64,000 nt of DNA from Nageia nagi (GCA_050084985.1 JBITNC010000001.1:209684001-209748000); one strand, 5' to 3'; positions 44,537 to 58,272 are shown, counted from the first letter of the stretch. Numbers and translations are program-made. The notes: a model not told the origin generated them from the letters alone.

Positions 44537-45560
44537 TCATGAAAAGAAGCATTTAAGGTGGATGGTATTAAAAGTTTTTAGTTCTTCTTTTCCATCCATT
44601 GATGATAATTTATAGGCTCCTAATCCTATTACTTCAACTACAACAAATAGGCCCAACCAATTTAATTCAAATTTCCCCTTAACCTCATCATTTGTAGCTT
44701 TTTTATTGATGTTTTCTTTCAATACCAAATCTACCACTTTGAATTCCTTAGATTTGATATTCTTAATAAATGCTCTTTTTAGTTTTGTATGATAAACTTT
44801 TTGATGTTCAATTTCTTTGATTATTTTTTCATCAAGTGATTCCAACTATTGTGATCTAGCCTTTCTCATTTCTTCATCTAAAATTTCACCTCACAATGAA
44901 ATCCTTAAAAATAGAATCTCTAACTCTAATGGCACCACAACTTCATCTCCATACACCAACGACACTGGTGTTTCCCCAATGGTTGTTGTAATACTTATTC
45001 TATATGCCCAAACTACATATGGTAACTATTCATGCTAATTACTTTTGTATATATACCAAGATTTTGATATAATACTCTTGATAGTATTATTATTAGCCTC
45101 CACTTGACCATCAACTTAAGGATATTAAAATGAAGAAAATTTTTGAATAATATGAAACTTCTTGCAAAAAGATTTCATTTCCTTACCTTTAAAGTTTGGT
45201 CCATTATCCATAATCAACCTTTGTGGCATGCAAACCTTGTAATGATATTTTCAATCAAAAATGCAATGATTTTTTCATGTAACTAATTTCATGGGAATGG
45301 CTTCAACCCATTTTGTAGTAAACTCTATAGTCGTAATGATAAATTTTGACCTTCCTATGAGTAGGGATTAATGAGTCCAATCAAATCTATACCCAAGTAG
45401 CAAATGGCCATGGTGAGATAATGGAATTTAGATCTTGGGTAGGATATTTTTCTATATTAGCATGTTTTTTACATTGTAAGCAAGTATTCACATGATTCGT
45501 ACAATCTTCTTCCATTGTAGGCTAGTAGTAACCAATTCATAAAAGCTTAGTGTATAATAC
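44537..45560 (-). pseudogene. G3 integrase, broken
   Basis: The minus-strand frame 44845-44537 is the integrase C-terminal domain (KGKFELNWLGLFVVVEVIGLGAYKL, quoted here as KGKFELNWLG and GAYKLSSMDG). Upstream at about 45210-45130 the core is readable (MDNGPNFKGKEMKSFCKKF) with its second catalytic Asp. A zinc-binding region lies above 45450. Stops separate the parts. Confidence 0.75.
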
Positions 45561-45993
45561 TTTTGCATAGAAATAACCTCCACACAAGCCATCATGTGAA
45601 TTCTAATTTTTTAGCTATTTGATGCTATGTGAGACATCTCAAAAGAGCACCATCAAAAGATATTTTATACAATACTTCACCAATAATCACATATTTAATG
45701 GCATTCCTCTTTAATCTAACTTTTTCATTTCTATCATAATCATTTGGAATTGTTTGATTTTTCAAATATCTGTAAATATCAACATAACAATTTTTGAAAT
45801 TATTTTCCTCAAGAATAATGCATGCTTGTATTTAATCCATATATTCATGGTAAGATGGTCTACCAAGCTTATGAATCTTCAAGATTGTCTCTTCATCCTC
45901 TATCTCAATTTGTTCTAAATAAGTCGCACTTTCCATTGCATTTGCATACTTATTATTAGTTCTTAGAATATTTTGAATAGTGTATCTATAAAA

Positions 45994-46710
45994 CTATTCT
46001 AGTAAATCATTAAATACTATCTTGTATGATCTCAACTTTTTATTATTGGTATTAAATATATCTTGTACTTGGTTAACCATAAATTCTAAATCACCATATA
46101 TGTCCAAATCCTTTATTTTCAATGTTATGGTTGCTTTCAAACCCAATATTAGAGCTTTATAGTCTACCATATTATTAGTACACTCAAATCCAAGTTTATA
46201 ATCTATAAGGATTACCTCATTTGTAGGAGATACCAAAATAATACCTAATCTTGTCCCATAATAACACTTAGATCCACTAAAATATAGGTTTTAGATAGTT
46301 GGTTCATCTTCCATGTAGAATACATACTCATTTGGGATTTTCATCTCATCAAAATCACATTGTTGATGGCCTTTAGTTAGTTCTACACACCACTAGTAGT
46401 GTGGATCACCCTCATATTCATTTGGGAATTCTTTATATATCACTATACCATCATTTTGAGGGAATTCTACAATTGCCTTCCCTTTCATAGACTTTTATTT
46501 TTTCACATTGATACCAAATTCTTCTTGTAATAACATCAAACATTTATCTACCTTTCCTAATAAATGTTGTTTTGCTATAAGATATTTCAGTGGGTTAACT
46601 ACACTAAGAACAAATGTAGCACAATATAAAAGATAGTACCTTAATTTTTCTATAGCAAAAATAACCAAAGAAAAGCTTTTCCATAGGAGTATATCTAGTT
46701 TCTTAATCAA
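45994..46710 (-). pseudogene. G3 RNase H and connection region
   Basis: The frame 46710-46495 continues the reverse transcriptase thumb/connection (EKLRYYLLYCATFVLSVVNP). The frame 46236-45994 is RNase H (LGFECTNNMVDYKALILGL). Stops at both boundaries break the polyprotein. Confidence 0.8.
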
Positions 46711-47296
46711 TAAAAGATTTGCTAAGGTAATATATTACTCTTTCCTTATTTTTATCATCCTTTTGAAATAACATTAACCCCAAGGCATACAATGTGGCTG
46801 ATATATACAAATAAGCTAGCTTTGCAAAATCTATAGGCACTAAGATAGGACATTTTTCATCCCACACAAACTTGGCATCCTTTTTTAGCAAATTAGTGAA
46901 AGGAATACATTTATCTCCAATTTGAGAAATGAATATTCTTATCAAATTTATCTTACATTGAAGAATTCTTAATTGCTTAAGGTTCTTTGGATTAGGCATG
47001 CTTACTATGGCTTTCACCTTTTTAGGATATACCTCAATTCTTCTTTTTGTAACCATAAAACCAAGTAATTTTCCTAAAGTGACACCAAAATCACACTTTT
47101 GAGCTTTGAGTCTAAGCTTATACCATTGTAATATTTGAAATACATCTTCAAGGAGCTCTAAATGGTTTTGTCCTTGCTTTAACTTTACCAAGATGTCATC
47201 AACATATACCTCTACTAATTTATATATGTACTCATGTAAGCAACACCTACATTTTTCAATCCAGAAGACATAACCTTCCAATAAAAATTTTCTCAT
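46703..47296 (-). pseudogene. G3 reverse transcriptase, palm and thumb
   Basis: Open for 197 codons on the minus strand. The catalytic site YVDDILVK is intact (YVDD at 47206-47195), followed by KAQKCDFGVTLGKLLGFMV, then NPKNLKQLRIL and CIPFTNLLKKDAKFVWDE, all characteristic of Ty3/Gypsy reverse transcriptase. The N-terminal palm lies above 47296 with stops (FMDGFF, CANFCDINN-like pieces at 47560-47300). It ends in a stop followed at once by the connection frame. Confidence 0.85.
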
Positions 47297-47560
47297 CGTA
47301 TAGTAAAAGCATTCTTATATTGATTAGTTGAATTGATTAGTATTTGATTATATCCTAAAAAATCCATCCATAAAAGATAAAGTATCATGACTAGCAATAC
47401 TATCCATAATCATATCAATATTAGGTAATGAGAAATCATCTTTTGGACAAGAATTATTGATATCACAAAAATTAGCACAAATTCTTATTTCTCTAGTTTA
47501 TTTTGTGAATGGAACAATGTTAGCCATCCATTTTGAATAATTAATTGATTTAATAAACCC

Positions 47561-50500
47561 AACATTCAAATACGTTTCTCTTTTTTTACTAACAAAGATT
47601 TTAAAGGATGCATATTTATTGGTTTCTATTTAATTAGCTTAGCTCCATATTTAAGTGGTAAATTATGCATGATAAAAGAATAATATAAACTAAGCATATT
47701 GACATAAGAACAAGTAAAATACTTTTGATGTTTAATAAATTTATTTTTGTACCTTTCTTTTTGAGGTGTAGGAATGGCTACTCCAACTTTAACAAACCTT
47801 TATTCATCACTTATTCCAATTTTGACATCCACTAACTCTTCAATATAGAATTTTATTTCATCCTTTTTCTATATTAATGAAGAAAATTATTCTAATCCTT
47901 GTATGTCACCTATCATTATCTTCTTGCTAAACCTAAAATACTTCATTGAAATTCACTTCTTCTCCAAAATATGCATACTCATTGATAATGTAAATTTCTT
48001 TTTGCTTTTCATTAGACTTAGGGAATTCTAAATGTGCCCCCAAGTATTCTAAAATATCATCATTTATACTAAAGAAATCAAACTTAAGAGGTATAGTATC
48101 ATCAAGCCATAGATCTTTATCAATATTATCAAAAAGTTCAATCAAATTGCACTCTTTTACAAACTTAATGGGACCCATTATTTATTTAGTATCCTAATCA
48201 CTACCTAATCCATCATTATATTTTATACTTTTGAACTAGTATGAAAATAAGACATCCCTTGTTCAAATTTTTCCAAATTCCCTCCTTTATACTTGTAATT
48301 TTTGATCATATACTTATGAATAAAAGGGGATGGAAAAATTTTACCCATTTCATTTGCCATGTGATCCTTCATTGAAGTCCTTAAATTTGGTGATATTGTT
48401 GCTATGAAGCAAGATCCATCTCTATATTTGATATTTTCATTTCATTGATGGTCTTTAGGAAAGATGAAATTTCACTGGTGATCTTCAATAGAGAGAATTT
48501 TTAGCCATCCCAAATCTTTCATAGATGCAAATAGATCAACATTCTTAATTTGATAATTCGGTAGATTCCCATACCTATTTCTACAATCTAAGATTATTTA
48601 TTTATATTTACCATTGGTGCACCTTTTCTAAGGGTTCAATCTAATATATAGGATAAGTCACTATAAATTATTCAAATTCTACTACATTATAGAAAGCATA
48701 TGACTTTGGATCACCTAGTACTATATGGACCTCACCCTAATATTCAAATTTCAATCTTCCATGTACTATATATGGGAATGCATCCATATCATGAAGCTAA
48801 GATCTTCATAATAATAAGTTATATGATAACTATGAATCAATAACCTAAAATTTAGCTACAATTATTCTAACTCCTATTATTACAAAAATTATGGCTATGC
48901 CAATTAGCTTTTTGGATGAGCTATCATATGCCCTCATTCAAAATGTACCTTATTCTAAGGGAGGTATTTATACACCTTTTTCTTGAAGTTGTATCAAACA
49001 TTTATGATAACAAATATTAATAGTAGATCCATTATCTATTGATGTTCTTTTTATCTTCCATCCATCTATCATAGGTGTGATATACAAATCTAAGCATTCA
49101 TCAAGGAGTTCTTTACTAAGATTTTTAGATTTGTAAAATGAGATTGCATCACATTCCTTAATAGACCTAAGATTTTCAAAAAATATGGAAAATAATATAT
49201 TTATAGGGACCATTTATTTTTTAAATAAAACATATAATATTTCCCTATGTGTATCATATGTGGATATAAGGTCATACAAACTAGTCTTGGTAGGAGTAGT
49301 TTTTAATTGGTCAATCATACTATATATATTCTTGGATCATGTGGGACACTTACTTATTTTGTAGTAACCAAATTTGGATCATGTCTTGGATTCCCTCTTT
49401 GTAACCCAATTCAAACCTCTTTATAAATTGAAACTATATTCACTATCATCCCTAATTTGAATTTATCTAATCAATTTGATATTTCCTTTAAGCAATGAGA
49501 TCCAAAATTGCTACCTCTAATGCTTTGTAAAAATTCATAAGATGACACTTTCTTTGATGATATGTACAATAAGATTCATATTTTCCCATAAGAAAATTAT
49601 AATCTTATGCTATTTTTTCTAATTGATTCAATAAACCTCTTTTCATTAGATCTCATAATAAACCTTGGTTTAATTAGAAATGTATACCTTATATCTCTTA
49701 TGGTAGCCAATTTTATCAATTTAGGTGGAGAGGTAGATGTATCATTTGTATGAACTATATTTTCTTCTTTGTTTGTATACATCCTTTAATTCTCCTTAGT
49801 GTAAGGATTATATGTGTACTTGAGCTCTCCTAACTCAAGAAAAACTTCTTTTTGCAACAAATTTTGTACTAATACCTCAAAGACAACATTCTTGTTACTT
49901 GGAGCATGCAAGTTAATGATTGGCAAAATAGAATCTCTAAATATATCAAAAATTTCACTTTTATACAATTTACTATGAATAGATTGCCATACATTTTTAA
50001 AAAATGGAATATACTTCTCTAAGATTTCATTATTTCCTTGACACATAGTGCATAACTCTATAATAATTCCTTACTCTTTAATATTATTCTTATATTGACC
50101 CATAAATGCTTTGACCAATAACTTCAATGAATCTATCAATCCCCCTAGAAAATTATAGAACCATTTACTAGCATCATCTTTTAGACTCCTTAGGAAAAAT
50201 TTGGCCATCAATTTCTCCTTTGACCCTAATTTCAACAATCTCTCCTCCTAAAAGATGATAATATGTTTCTTTGGATCTTGTTCACCACTAAACATCTTGA
50301 ACTTGGGGCCTTGTGCTTGGGTGGTAGGGGATAATTACAGATATCATCCAATAAGGGTGAGGTGGATACACCATCATAATCTTCTTCACTTTTTTAGAGT
50401 CTCCTATTATTCTTAAAATTGGTTATCCTTATAGCTATGATAAAATCTGGCATTATCAATTAACTATCAATATGTTTTAATACATTTAGCTCTCTTGTCA

Positions 50501-50640
50501 TACCTTCCATTTGTTTCTTTGAATATTCATTTTGTCTTCCATTTTCACATCACTAGTAGCCTAAAAATAGTTTATGAATTCCACTAATGATATTTATCCA
50601 TTACAAAAATCTTTTAATATCTTACCAGTAGGGTAAGATG
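47561..50640 (-). pseudogene. G3 gag, protease and linker, broken
   Basis: From high to low coordinates: gag capsid pieces (50640-49786; open part 50046-49786, ILEKYIPFFKNVWQSI and LLQKEVFLELGELKYTYN) and a zinc-finger-like CTYHQRKCH near 49565. The protease has the triplet Asp-Asn-Gly in TSIDNGSTINICY (49036-49025; open 49213-48968). An acidic linker (48178-47933) precedes reverse transcriptase. I recognise gag and protease by motif and order; the linker has no known domain. Confidence 0.65.
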
Positions 50641-50666
50641 AATCAAAATAGTTGAGTTCATCAAAA

Positions 50667-51301
50667 TGTAGACTAAAAATAATGCATAAATGATAAATCA
50701 ATGCACACTTTATCTACAATATGTAATTGAAGCATATATGAGAAATATAGCATCAAATAAACATGATAATCAATGTAGCTTAATAGAATTCACATCAACA
50801 TGAAATAATAACAACCATTCATCAATCATCATAATGCATCATAAGAAACACACTTTATCAATGACCTATGTAGCACACTATTAACTACATGGGATAAGCA
50901 TATATATATGAATAGAATAAAATATATGTAATATCAAGGTTAAAGGTTTAATAGATCTATGTAAAGGTGGTGTTACAAAATACCATTGTTGCTAGGATAG
51001 AGTGATATTACATATTTTAGTGTCTCTCTCTTAATATTTTATGATATCCTCACATGATATCATTTGTGCTACCATTGATATTCTTTTATAGCAATATCTT
51101 GATCCTTTATGATTTTTGGGATCATTGCACATTACATTATTTATGGTGTCCTTGATATTTGACATCCTTTACATATTATAATAGTTCATTACATTGATTA
51201 CATTTCCTTGGGTATATTTTTAACTCCTTTTAAAATAAATAGTTCTTGATTCTATAAAATGAATTATTTAATAAATAATAATTCATTTTTAGGCATCTAT
51301 A
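50667..51301 (-). repeat. G3 5' LTR
   Basis: 635 bp; plus strand TGTAGACTAAAAATAATGC ... GGCATCTATA, the terminal CA decayed to TA. Directly followed by the GTAAC duplication. Confidence 0.92.
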
Positions 51302-54300
51302 GTAACTATTCCTACCAATCTACTTTATACCTATCTCATGTTTTTACCAATATGCTCTTTATGATTTTATTTATTACTTCTGATTGACCATTCCCTTGAG
51401 GATGATATATAGAAGAAAATATTTTAACAATATGAAACTTTTTGCAAAAGAATTTTATGTCCTTACCTTTGAAATTTTACCTATTATCCATGATCAAACT
51501 TTGTGGTACTTCAAATTATGTAATGATATTTTCAATCAAGAAAGCAATGATTTTATCCTATGTTACTAATTTTGTTGGAGTGGCTTCAACCCACTTTGTG
51601 GTAAACTCTATAGCTATGATGATGAATTTATGACCTACCCTTGAATGTGGATTAATAAGCCCAATCAAGTTTATTCCCCATGTTACAAATGGCCATGGTG
51701 AAATTATGGAGTTCAACTCTTGAGTTGGTTATTTTTCCAAATTTTTATATTTTTGACATTGTAAACTAGGTTTAACATGATTTTTTCAATCATCCTCCAT
51801 TGTAGGAAAATAATTACCAATTCTCAAAAGCTTAGTATACATTTTTTTTAAATAAGCTCCCTCAACACAACCATTATGTGCTTATTTTAATGTTGTTGTT
51901 ATTTTATATTATGTAGACATCTCAAAAGAGCACTATTAAATGACCTTTTATACAAAACTTCACCAATAATGACATACTTGATAGTTTTCCACTTTATTAT
52001 AACTTTTTTATTTCTATCAAAACTTGATGAAACTATTTGACCTTTTAAATAATTATAAATATCAACATACCATTGTTCAGATTCATTTGCTATATAAAGG
52101 TGGAATACATGTACTTTCTTTATGTGATCAAGGTAAGAAGGTGTACCAAGATTTCTAATTATGAGAATATTTTTTTCATCTTCTATTTCAATTAGTGCTA
52201 ATTATGCTACACTTGTCATTACATCTACATATCTATTATTAGTCCTTAGAATATTCTAAATATTGTATCTCTCAAACTCATCAAGCAATTTAACAAGTAT
52301 TAACTTATATGGTTTCAACTTCTCATGTTTTGTATTATATGTATTATTGGATTGATTTACAATAAGCTATGAATCACCATAGATCTCCAAATATTTTATT
52401 TTTAGAGATATAGCTACTATCAAATCCAAAATTAGATCTTAATAATTTAACATGTTATTAGTACAATCAAAGCCAAGTTTATATGCCATAAGGATTACCT
52501 CATTGTAAGGTGACATAAGAAAAATACCTATCCCTACTTTGTAAGTACATTTTGATCCATAAAAATACAAAATATAGGATGTAGGTTCATCCTCCATGTA
52601 ACACATTAACTCATTTGGTATTATCATCTCTTTCTCATCACATTATTGATAGCATTTAGGAAGTGTTACATGTCATTAGCAATGTAATTCCTCATCATGT
52701 TCATTAAGAAATTTTTCATGCACCATGGTACCATCATTATAAGGGAATTATTCTCTTAGGTATGTAATTGCCTATCATTTCATGAATTTTTTCTTTACCA
52801 TATTGATATCAAACTCTTGAAATAACATTAACCACTTAGCTATCCTTCTTAATAAATTTTGCTTTGCTACAAGATATTTTAGTGGGTTAACTAGGCTACT
52901 AATCTATGTAATGCAATATAATAGATAATACCTTAGCTTTTTTATAGGAAAAATAGTACCAAAATAAAGCTTTTTCATGGGTGTGTATCTTGTTTTATAA
53001 TCAATGAGAGTTTTACTAAGATAGTATATTTTCCTTTCTTTATTATCATCATCTTTCTGACACAACATTACCCCCAAGGAATATAATATGGTTGATATGT
53101 ACAAATATGATACTTTTTAAAAATCCATAGGTACTAAGATAGAGGGATATAGCAAGTAATATTTTATGTTTTCAAATAATTTTTAAAAATTATAATCCCA
53201 TATGAACTTGGCATCCTTTTCTAATAAATGAGTAAATGGTCTACACTTATCCCCAAGTTGATAAATGAACCTTCATACCCAATTTATCTTCCCTTAAAGA
53301 CTTTTTAGTTATTTGAGGTTATTTTTAGTTGGTATATTCACTATGGATTTAACTTTTTTAAGTTCCACCTCTATACCCCTTTTAGAGATTATGAAACAAA
53401 ACAATTTTCCTAAAGTAACACCAAAAGCACACTTTTAAGGTTTTAGTCTAAGCTTGTACTTTTTGAGAATGTGAAATACCTCTTCAAGGAGCTCTAAATA
53501 ATCTTGATCTTTAATTTAATCAAAATATCATCAACATACACCTTTATTGATTTATGAATATGATAATGAAACATAGACATCATAGCTCTTTGATAAGTGG
53601 CAACTATATTTTTCAATCCAAAGGGCATAACCTTCCAATAAAAATTTTCCCAAGGTGTAGTAAAAGTAGTCTTATGTTGATCAACTAGATTGATTAGAAT
53701 TTAATTGTATCCTAAAAATATATCCATAAAAGATAAAGTATCATGACCATAAATATTGTCTATAATCATATTAATATTTGATAATAGAAAATCATCTTCT
53801 AGACAAGCATTATTGATGTCATGAAAATCAGTACAAAATCTTATCTCTATAGTAGGTTTTGTAATAGGAATAATGTTAGCCATCCATTTTGAGTAATCAA
53901 TAGGTTTAATGAATCCAACATTCAAATATTTTTAAATTTCTTTCTTGAATAATAAATCCTTAGAAGGATGAATCTTTCTTAGTGTTTGTTTAACTAGTTT
54001 AGCCCTTTCCTTAAGTGGTAAATTATGCATAACAAAAGAGGGATCTAAACCAAGCATGTAAGCATAAGACCATGCAAAATTCTTATGATTTTTAATAAAT
54101 TTATTTGTGTACCTTTCTTGCTAAGATGTTGTAAGGGAATCTCCAAATTTTACCAAACTTTCCTCATCACTTGTCCCAATATTGACATCTACTAGTGCCT
54201 TAGTCAAGAATGCTAATTCATCCTTTTGCTACAATAATGATAGTAACTCTGCTAATCCATGAACTAAAGTAGTAGGAAAATAAGATATACCTTGTTCTAA

Positions 54301-56640
54301 TTTTCCTAAACCCCCTCCTTTGTACTTATAATTTTTTATGATGAATTTATGAATAAAAGGATATTGAAAGGTTTTACTCATTATTTTTATCACTTTATTC
54401 TTCATTGAGATTACTAGAATTGATGATACTATTGCTCCAGAGCAAAAACCCCCATCATCTTCACTATTTTCATGTCATTGATAATATTCATGCAATATAG
54501 CATGTCATTAATGGACTTCAACACTAAGTATTTTTGATCATCCCAAATCTTATATGAACATTAATGGACCAAGGTTCTTAATTTTGTACATTCTCATTCC
54601 TATATTTGTAATTTGAGGCTATTTTTCTAATTTCCCCACTATTGCACCTACTTTTAAAGGTATAATTTCATATCTAGGATAAGTAATTATGAATTACTCC
54701 AATTTGATATATTACATAAGGCATATGGTTCTAGATCACATATTACTATATGTACCTTACCTTGATATTCAAATTTCAACCTTCCATGTGATTGTAGAGG
54801 GTACTACATCCATATCATGAAGCTAAGGTCTTCTTAACAATAATTTATATGACAACTTTGAATCCATAACCTGAAATTGAGTTTAAAATATCTTGAATCC
54901 TATTGTAACCACTATTATAGCTATTACAACTAGCTTTTTAGATGAACTATCATATGCCTTAATGTAGATTATGGATTCTTCTAAAGAAGGTATCTCTACA
55001 CCTTTTTCTTGAAGTTATATCAAAAATTTATGAGAAGATAATTAATAGTTGATCTATTATCTACCAATTTTATTTTATTTTCCATCCTTCTATCATAGTT
55101 ATGATATACAAAGCTAAAAATTCAATAAGAATTTCTTTACTAAGCTTTTTAGATCTATATAATGAAATTTCATTACATTCTATAATAGATCTAAGTTTTT
55201 TTGAAAACATGGCAGCAAACATATTGGTAGAATTTTTTTTAATAAAGCATATAATATGTGCCTATGTGTTTCAAATGTAGATATGAGATCATATAAACTA
55301 ATCCTAGTGGGAGTAGTTTTCAATTTCTCAACCATGCTATAAGTTTTTGAATCAGGTAGGACACTTACTTATTTAGTAGTAATCAAATTTGGAATGTTCC
55401 TTATATGCCCTCTTTTGAACCTAGCATAAATTTCTTTATCCACTTAAACCATGTTCATTGCTATCTCTAGATCCAAGTCTTTTTGGTTAATTTTGTATCT
55501 CCCTTGTGTAATTAGATCCAAAATTGTAGGTTCTAATATTTTATAAAAAATCATAGAATGACCTTTTCTTTGATGACAAGTATAATAAGTATCAAAATTT
55601 CCCATTGGGACACTATCATCTTGTGATGTTTTCTCTAGTGGCTATAATAAACCCCTCTTAATCATATGTCTCATAATAAACCTTGGCTAAACTAGAAATG
55701 TATCCCTTATATCTCTTATTGTAGCTAATCTTATCAATGTAGGAGTAGGTGTAGGTGTATTGGCCATATTTTCTATTTATTCTTCTTTTTTTATGCATAT
55801 GATATGATTCTCTTTATTGTAAGAGGTATATGTATACTTGAGATCTCCTAACTCAAGTAAAACTTTCTCTTTTTACAACCTTTCTTTTATTAATACCCCA
55901 AATCCAATACCCTTATCAGTTGGAGTATGCAAATTAATGATTGGCAAAATAGAATCTCTAAATATACTAAAAATTTCACCCTCATCCAATTTGCTATGAA
56001 TAGATTGCCATACCTTTTTAAATCTTTAAATATAATTCTCTAGGGTTTCATTACTTCCTTGGTGCAATGAACATAACTTTGTAATAGTTCCTTACTCTTT
56101 GATGTTATTCTTGTATTAACGCATGAATACTTGTACCATGATTTGAATGAATCTATGGACCCCCTCAACAAATTATAGAACCATTGGGTGGTATAACCTT
56201 TTAAACTCCTTGGAAAAAACTTTACCATCAACTTCTCCTTAAATCCTACTTTCAATAAGTACTCCTCTTGAAAGCTAATAAGATGTTGCTTTGGGTCTTG
56301 TTCATAACTAAATATATCAAACTTAGGGGCCTTATGATCATATGGTAGGGGATAATTATAGGTATCATCTGATAAGGGTATGGTGAATATGCCATCATAA
56401 TATTCCTCTTTTTATTAGAATCTCTTATAAGTCTCAAGATTGGATAACCTTGGAGCTATTGAAGGATCTATAATTGATTGCAAATTACTATCTAAACTCT
56501 ACATTAAAGCCACTTTCTTAGCTATATATTGCACTATTTTAACCAATAGTGCTAGGGTTTTCTTCATTTTTCACACTAATGGTGGCCTAAAAATAGACTA
56601 TGCCAATCATTAGTAGCATTAATCCTTCACATAAAATTTA
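51302..56640 (-). pseudogene. G4 gag-pol (main part), broken
   Basis: From high to low coordinates on the minus strand. Gag spans 56640-56040 (KFFPRSLKGYTTQWFYNLL). Protease is near 55063-55041, where the triplet reads Asp-Asn-Arg (VDNRSTIN), so the catalytic Gly is lost. The reverse transcriptase palm is at 53925-53701 (GFIKPIDYSKWMANIIPI, DDFLLSNI). The catalytic YVDD at 53538-53527 is intact. The thumb and connection are at 53104-52904. RNase H is at 52627-52439 (LGFDCTNNMLNY; its first catalytic Asp is replaced, YFYGSKC). The integrase zinc finger and core fill about 51900-51307. Many stops. Confidence 0.8.
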
Positions 56641-56692
56641 CAATATCTCATCAATAGGGAAAGATTAATCAAAATAGTTAGATTCATGAAAA

Positions 56693-57287
56693 TGTATACT
56701 AAAATTAATGCATAAATAATAAATCAAATAATTATTTCTCTACAATATAATATTGAAGAATATATAAAAAATTTGGTATCAAATGAGCTTGATAAATAAG
56801 GTACCTTTTTCAAATCTACATCCAAATAAAATAATAGGAATCACACATCAATCATAATATCATACCAAAATCAAACAACACCATCAATGGCCTAAGAGCA
56901 TGCTACTAATGCCATGAAAGATGTAGATCCACAAATAGAAATTGAAATACATGAGAGCAAGATGAAGGGTGTAGCAAATATATAAATAGATGATATTACA
57001 AAATACTTTATTTTATTAGATCAACAGATATTGCATGTTCTAATCTCTCTCTTATAATCTTTTATTGATATTGACCAATATCTTTTATTTTTCCTTTGAT
57101 AATATTTTATAGCAACATTTTTACCCACTTTGATTCTTGGGATCATTACACCTTTTACATTTATTTCATGGTCCATTACATTGATTACAAAACCTTTGGT
57201 ATATTTTAATCCTCTTTACAATAAATATTCCTTTATGCTATGAAAAGAATTAATCAATAAATAATAATTCATTTTTAGGCATCTACA
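56693..57287 (-). repeat. G4 5' LTR
   Basis: 595 bp; plus strand TGTATACTAAAATTAATGC ... GGCATCTACA. Partner of 41300-41929, also similar to the G3 LTRs. Confidence 0.9.
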
Positions 57288-58272
57288 ACTTTGTTCATAT
57301 ATTTTTTGATGTTATCACTCTTATTACCCAACATTCAATACCTTATTCCTTTATTGACACTCCTAATGACTCTTTATAATGTCATCTATCATTATCACCT
57401 ATAATCATATGCATTTCCTTCATTTTGATCCCTTTTAGTACTTCTATTGACATCATTTTCCTAGTCATTAGGGTTCATTTTAAGAACCCTTCCATTAAAC
57501 TCCCTTAGAAAATTTATGGTGAATTTGGCTCAAAAAAATTTTAAAAATATTTATTTTTAAATTTTTTTAGAAAATAATGGTTTTTTTGTAAAAAAATTAA
57601 AAATATTGGTGATTCAACTCAAAACATTTTTAAAAATTAGAAAAGTTTGGTGAATTAGGCCTTTTTACAACTCCCAAAAATAGCCATTTCTAATGTCAAG
57701 GATCCTTAAAATATTCCAATTTATGAATATTTATAGCTAAAATGAACCTTGCTTATCACCTACAACTTAGTATTTTCTTAACATATCACAAGTTAAATCT
57801 TATTACTAATCTCATTATCTATGTTACTACTCTTACCACCTTATAAAAAACCTATTGTTGATATCACCACTCCAAAAGTGGAGTAGTACCACTTTTTTTC
57901 CTTATCACAATATCAAAAATACTTATTAACATCACTACTTGTAAAGTGCATCAATCTAAATTTTTTCTTGTACTTTACTATGATAACAATTTAGCTAATA
58001 TCATCCTTGTAAAAGTGTAACATTGCCCTATTTTACTCCTGAAGTTACATCATGGCTACCTTTATACTGACTTCATCATCTCAAAAGTGCAACATTACTT
58101 CTTTTTGCCATTCATGCATCATGATAAATCTTCTTCTGATATTATCATTATTATAGTGTAAAAATCTATATCTTACATTATTTTGATCATTAAAAATTCA
58201 TATTTGGTTATGAGAACTTGAGATTTAACCTTGAAAACCCTTTTATTGATTATGATAACCCAAATTCTTTTA
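57288..58272 (+). repeat. C2 3' LTR, distal part
   Basis: Continues the LTR interrupted at 41299. It matches 36003-36662 through blocks such as ATATGCATTTCCTTCA and GATATCACCA, and ends CCAAATTCTTTTA against CTCAAATTCTTCA in the 5' LTR. It contains an extra 282-bp block (57471-57752) not present in the 5' LTR. Confidence 0.8.
57471..57752. mobile_element. MITE in the C2 3' LTR
   Basis: A 282-bp AT-rich block absent from the equivalent place in the 5' LTR. Its ends are inverted: GGTTCATTTTA (57472-57482) and TAAAATGAACC (57738-57748). It is flanked by TTA (57468-57470 and 57753-57755). A TTA duplication suggests the PIF/Harbinger (Tourist-like) class. The ends are uneven: the right side has four extra bases. 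It has no coding capacity. Confidence 0.7.

Larger units (their letters stand above)
43297..51301 (-). mobile_element. G3: Ty3/Gypsy element nested in G4
   Basis: 8005 bp with a perfect five-base target duplication GTAAC (43292-43296 and 51302-51306). 5' LTR 51301-50667; 3' LTR 43297 to about 43725, truncated by a deletion that also removed its polypurine tract. The internal gag-protease-RT-RNase H-integrase is in one order with G4, with which it shares LTRs and coding sequence, so one family inserted into itself. Coding frames are broken, but less so than in C2. Confidence 0.92.
41300..57287 (-). mobile_element. G4: Ty3/Gypsy element inserted in the C2 LTR, itself split by G3
   Basis: Minus-strand element with 5' LTR 57287-56693 and 3' LTR 41929-41300, both bounded by TGTA...TACA-type ends. 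The internal region is gag, protease, reverse transcriptase, RNase H and integrase in Gypsy order, all broken. The integrase region is divided by G3: 51307 upward on one side and 43291 downward on the other join precisely through GTAAC. C2 LTR sequence flanks both ends, which proves nesting, though no clear target duplication remains. Confidence 0.9.
35357..58272 (+). mobile_element. C2: old Ty1/Copia element, 3' LTR split by G4
   Basis: The 5' LTR (35357-36662) is followed by a decayed primer site and gag-pol (36697-40645), a polypurine tract and the 3' LTR. That LTR is cut at 41299 by G4 and resumes at 57288-58272. Joining the two parts and removing a 282-bp MITE gives about 1340 bp, close to the 5' LTR (about 1306 bp). 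All frames are broken and the LTRs are clearly diverged, so it is the oldest element of this block. No target duplication is visible. Confidence 0.85.

Noticed and set aside
41300-57287. Two Gypsy elements sharing a middle LTR (recombined tandem)
   Set aside because: The GTAAC duplication around G3 and the continuity of G4 integrase across it show simple nesting.
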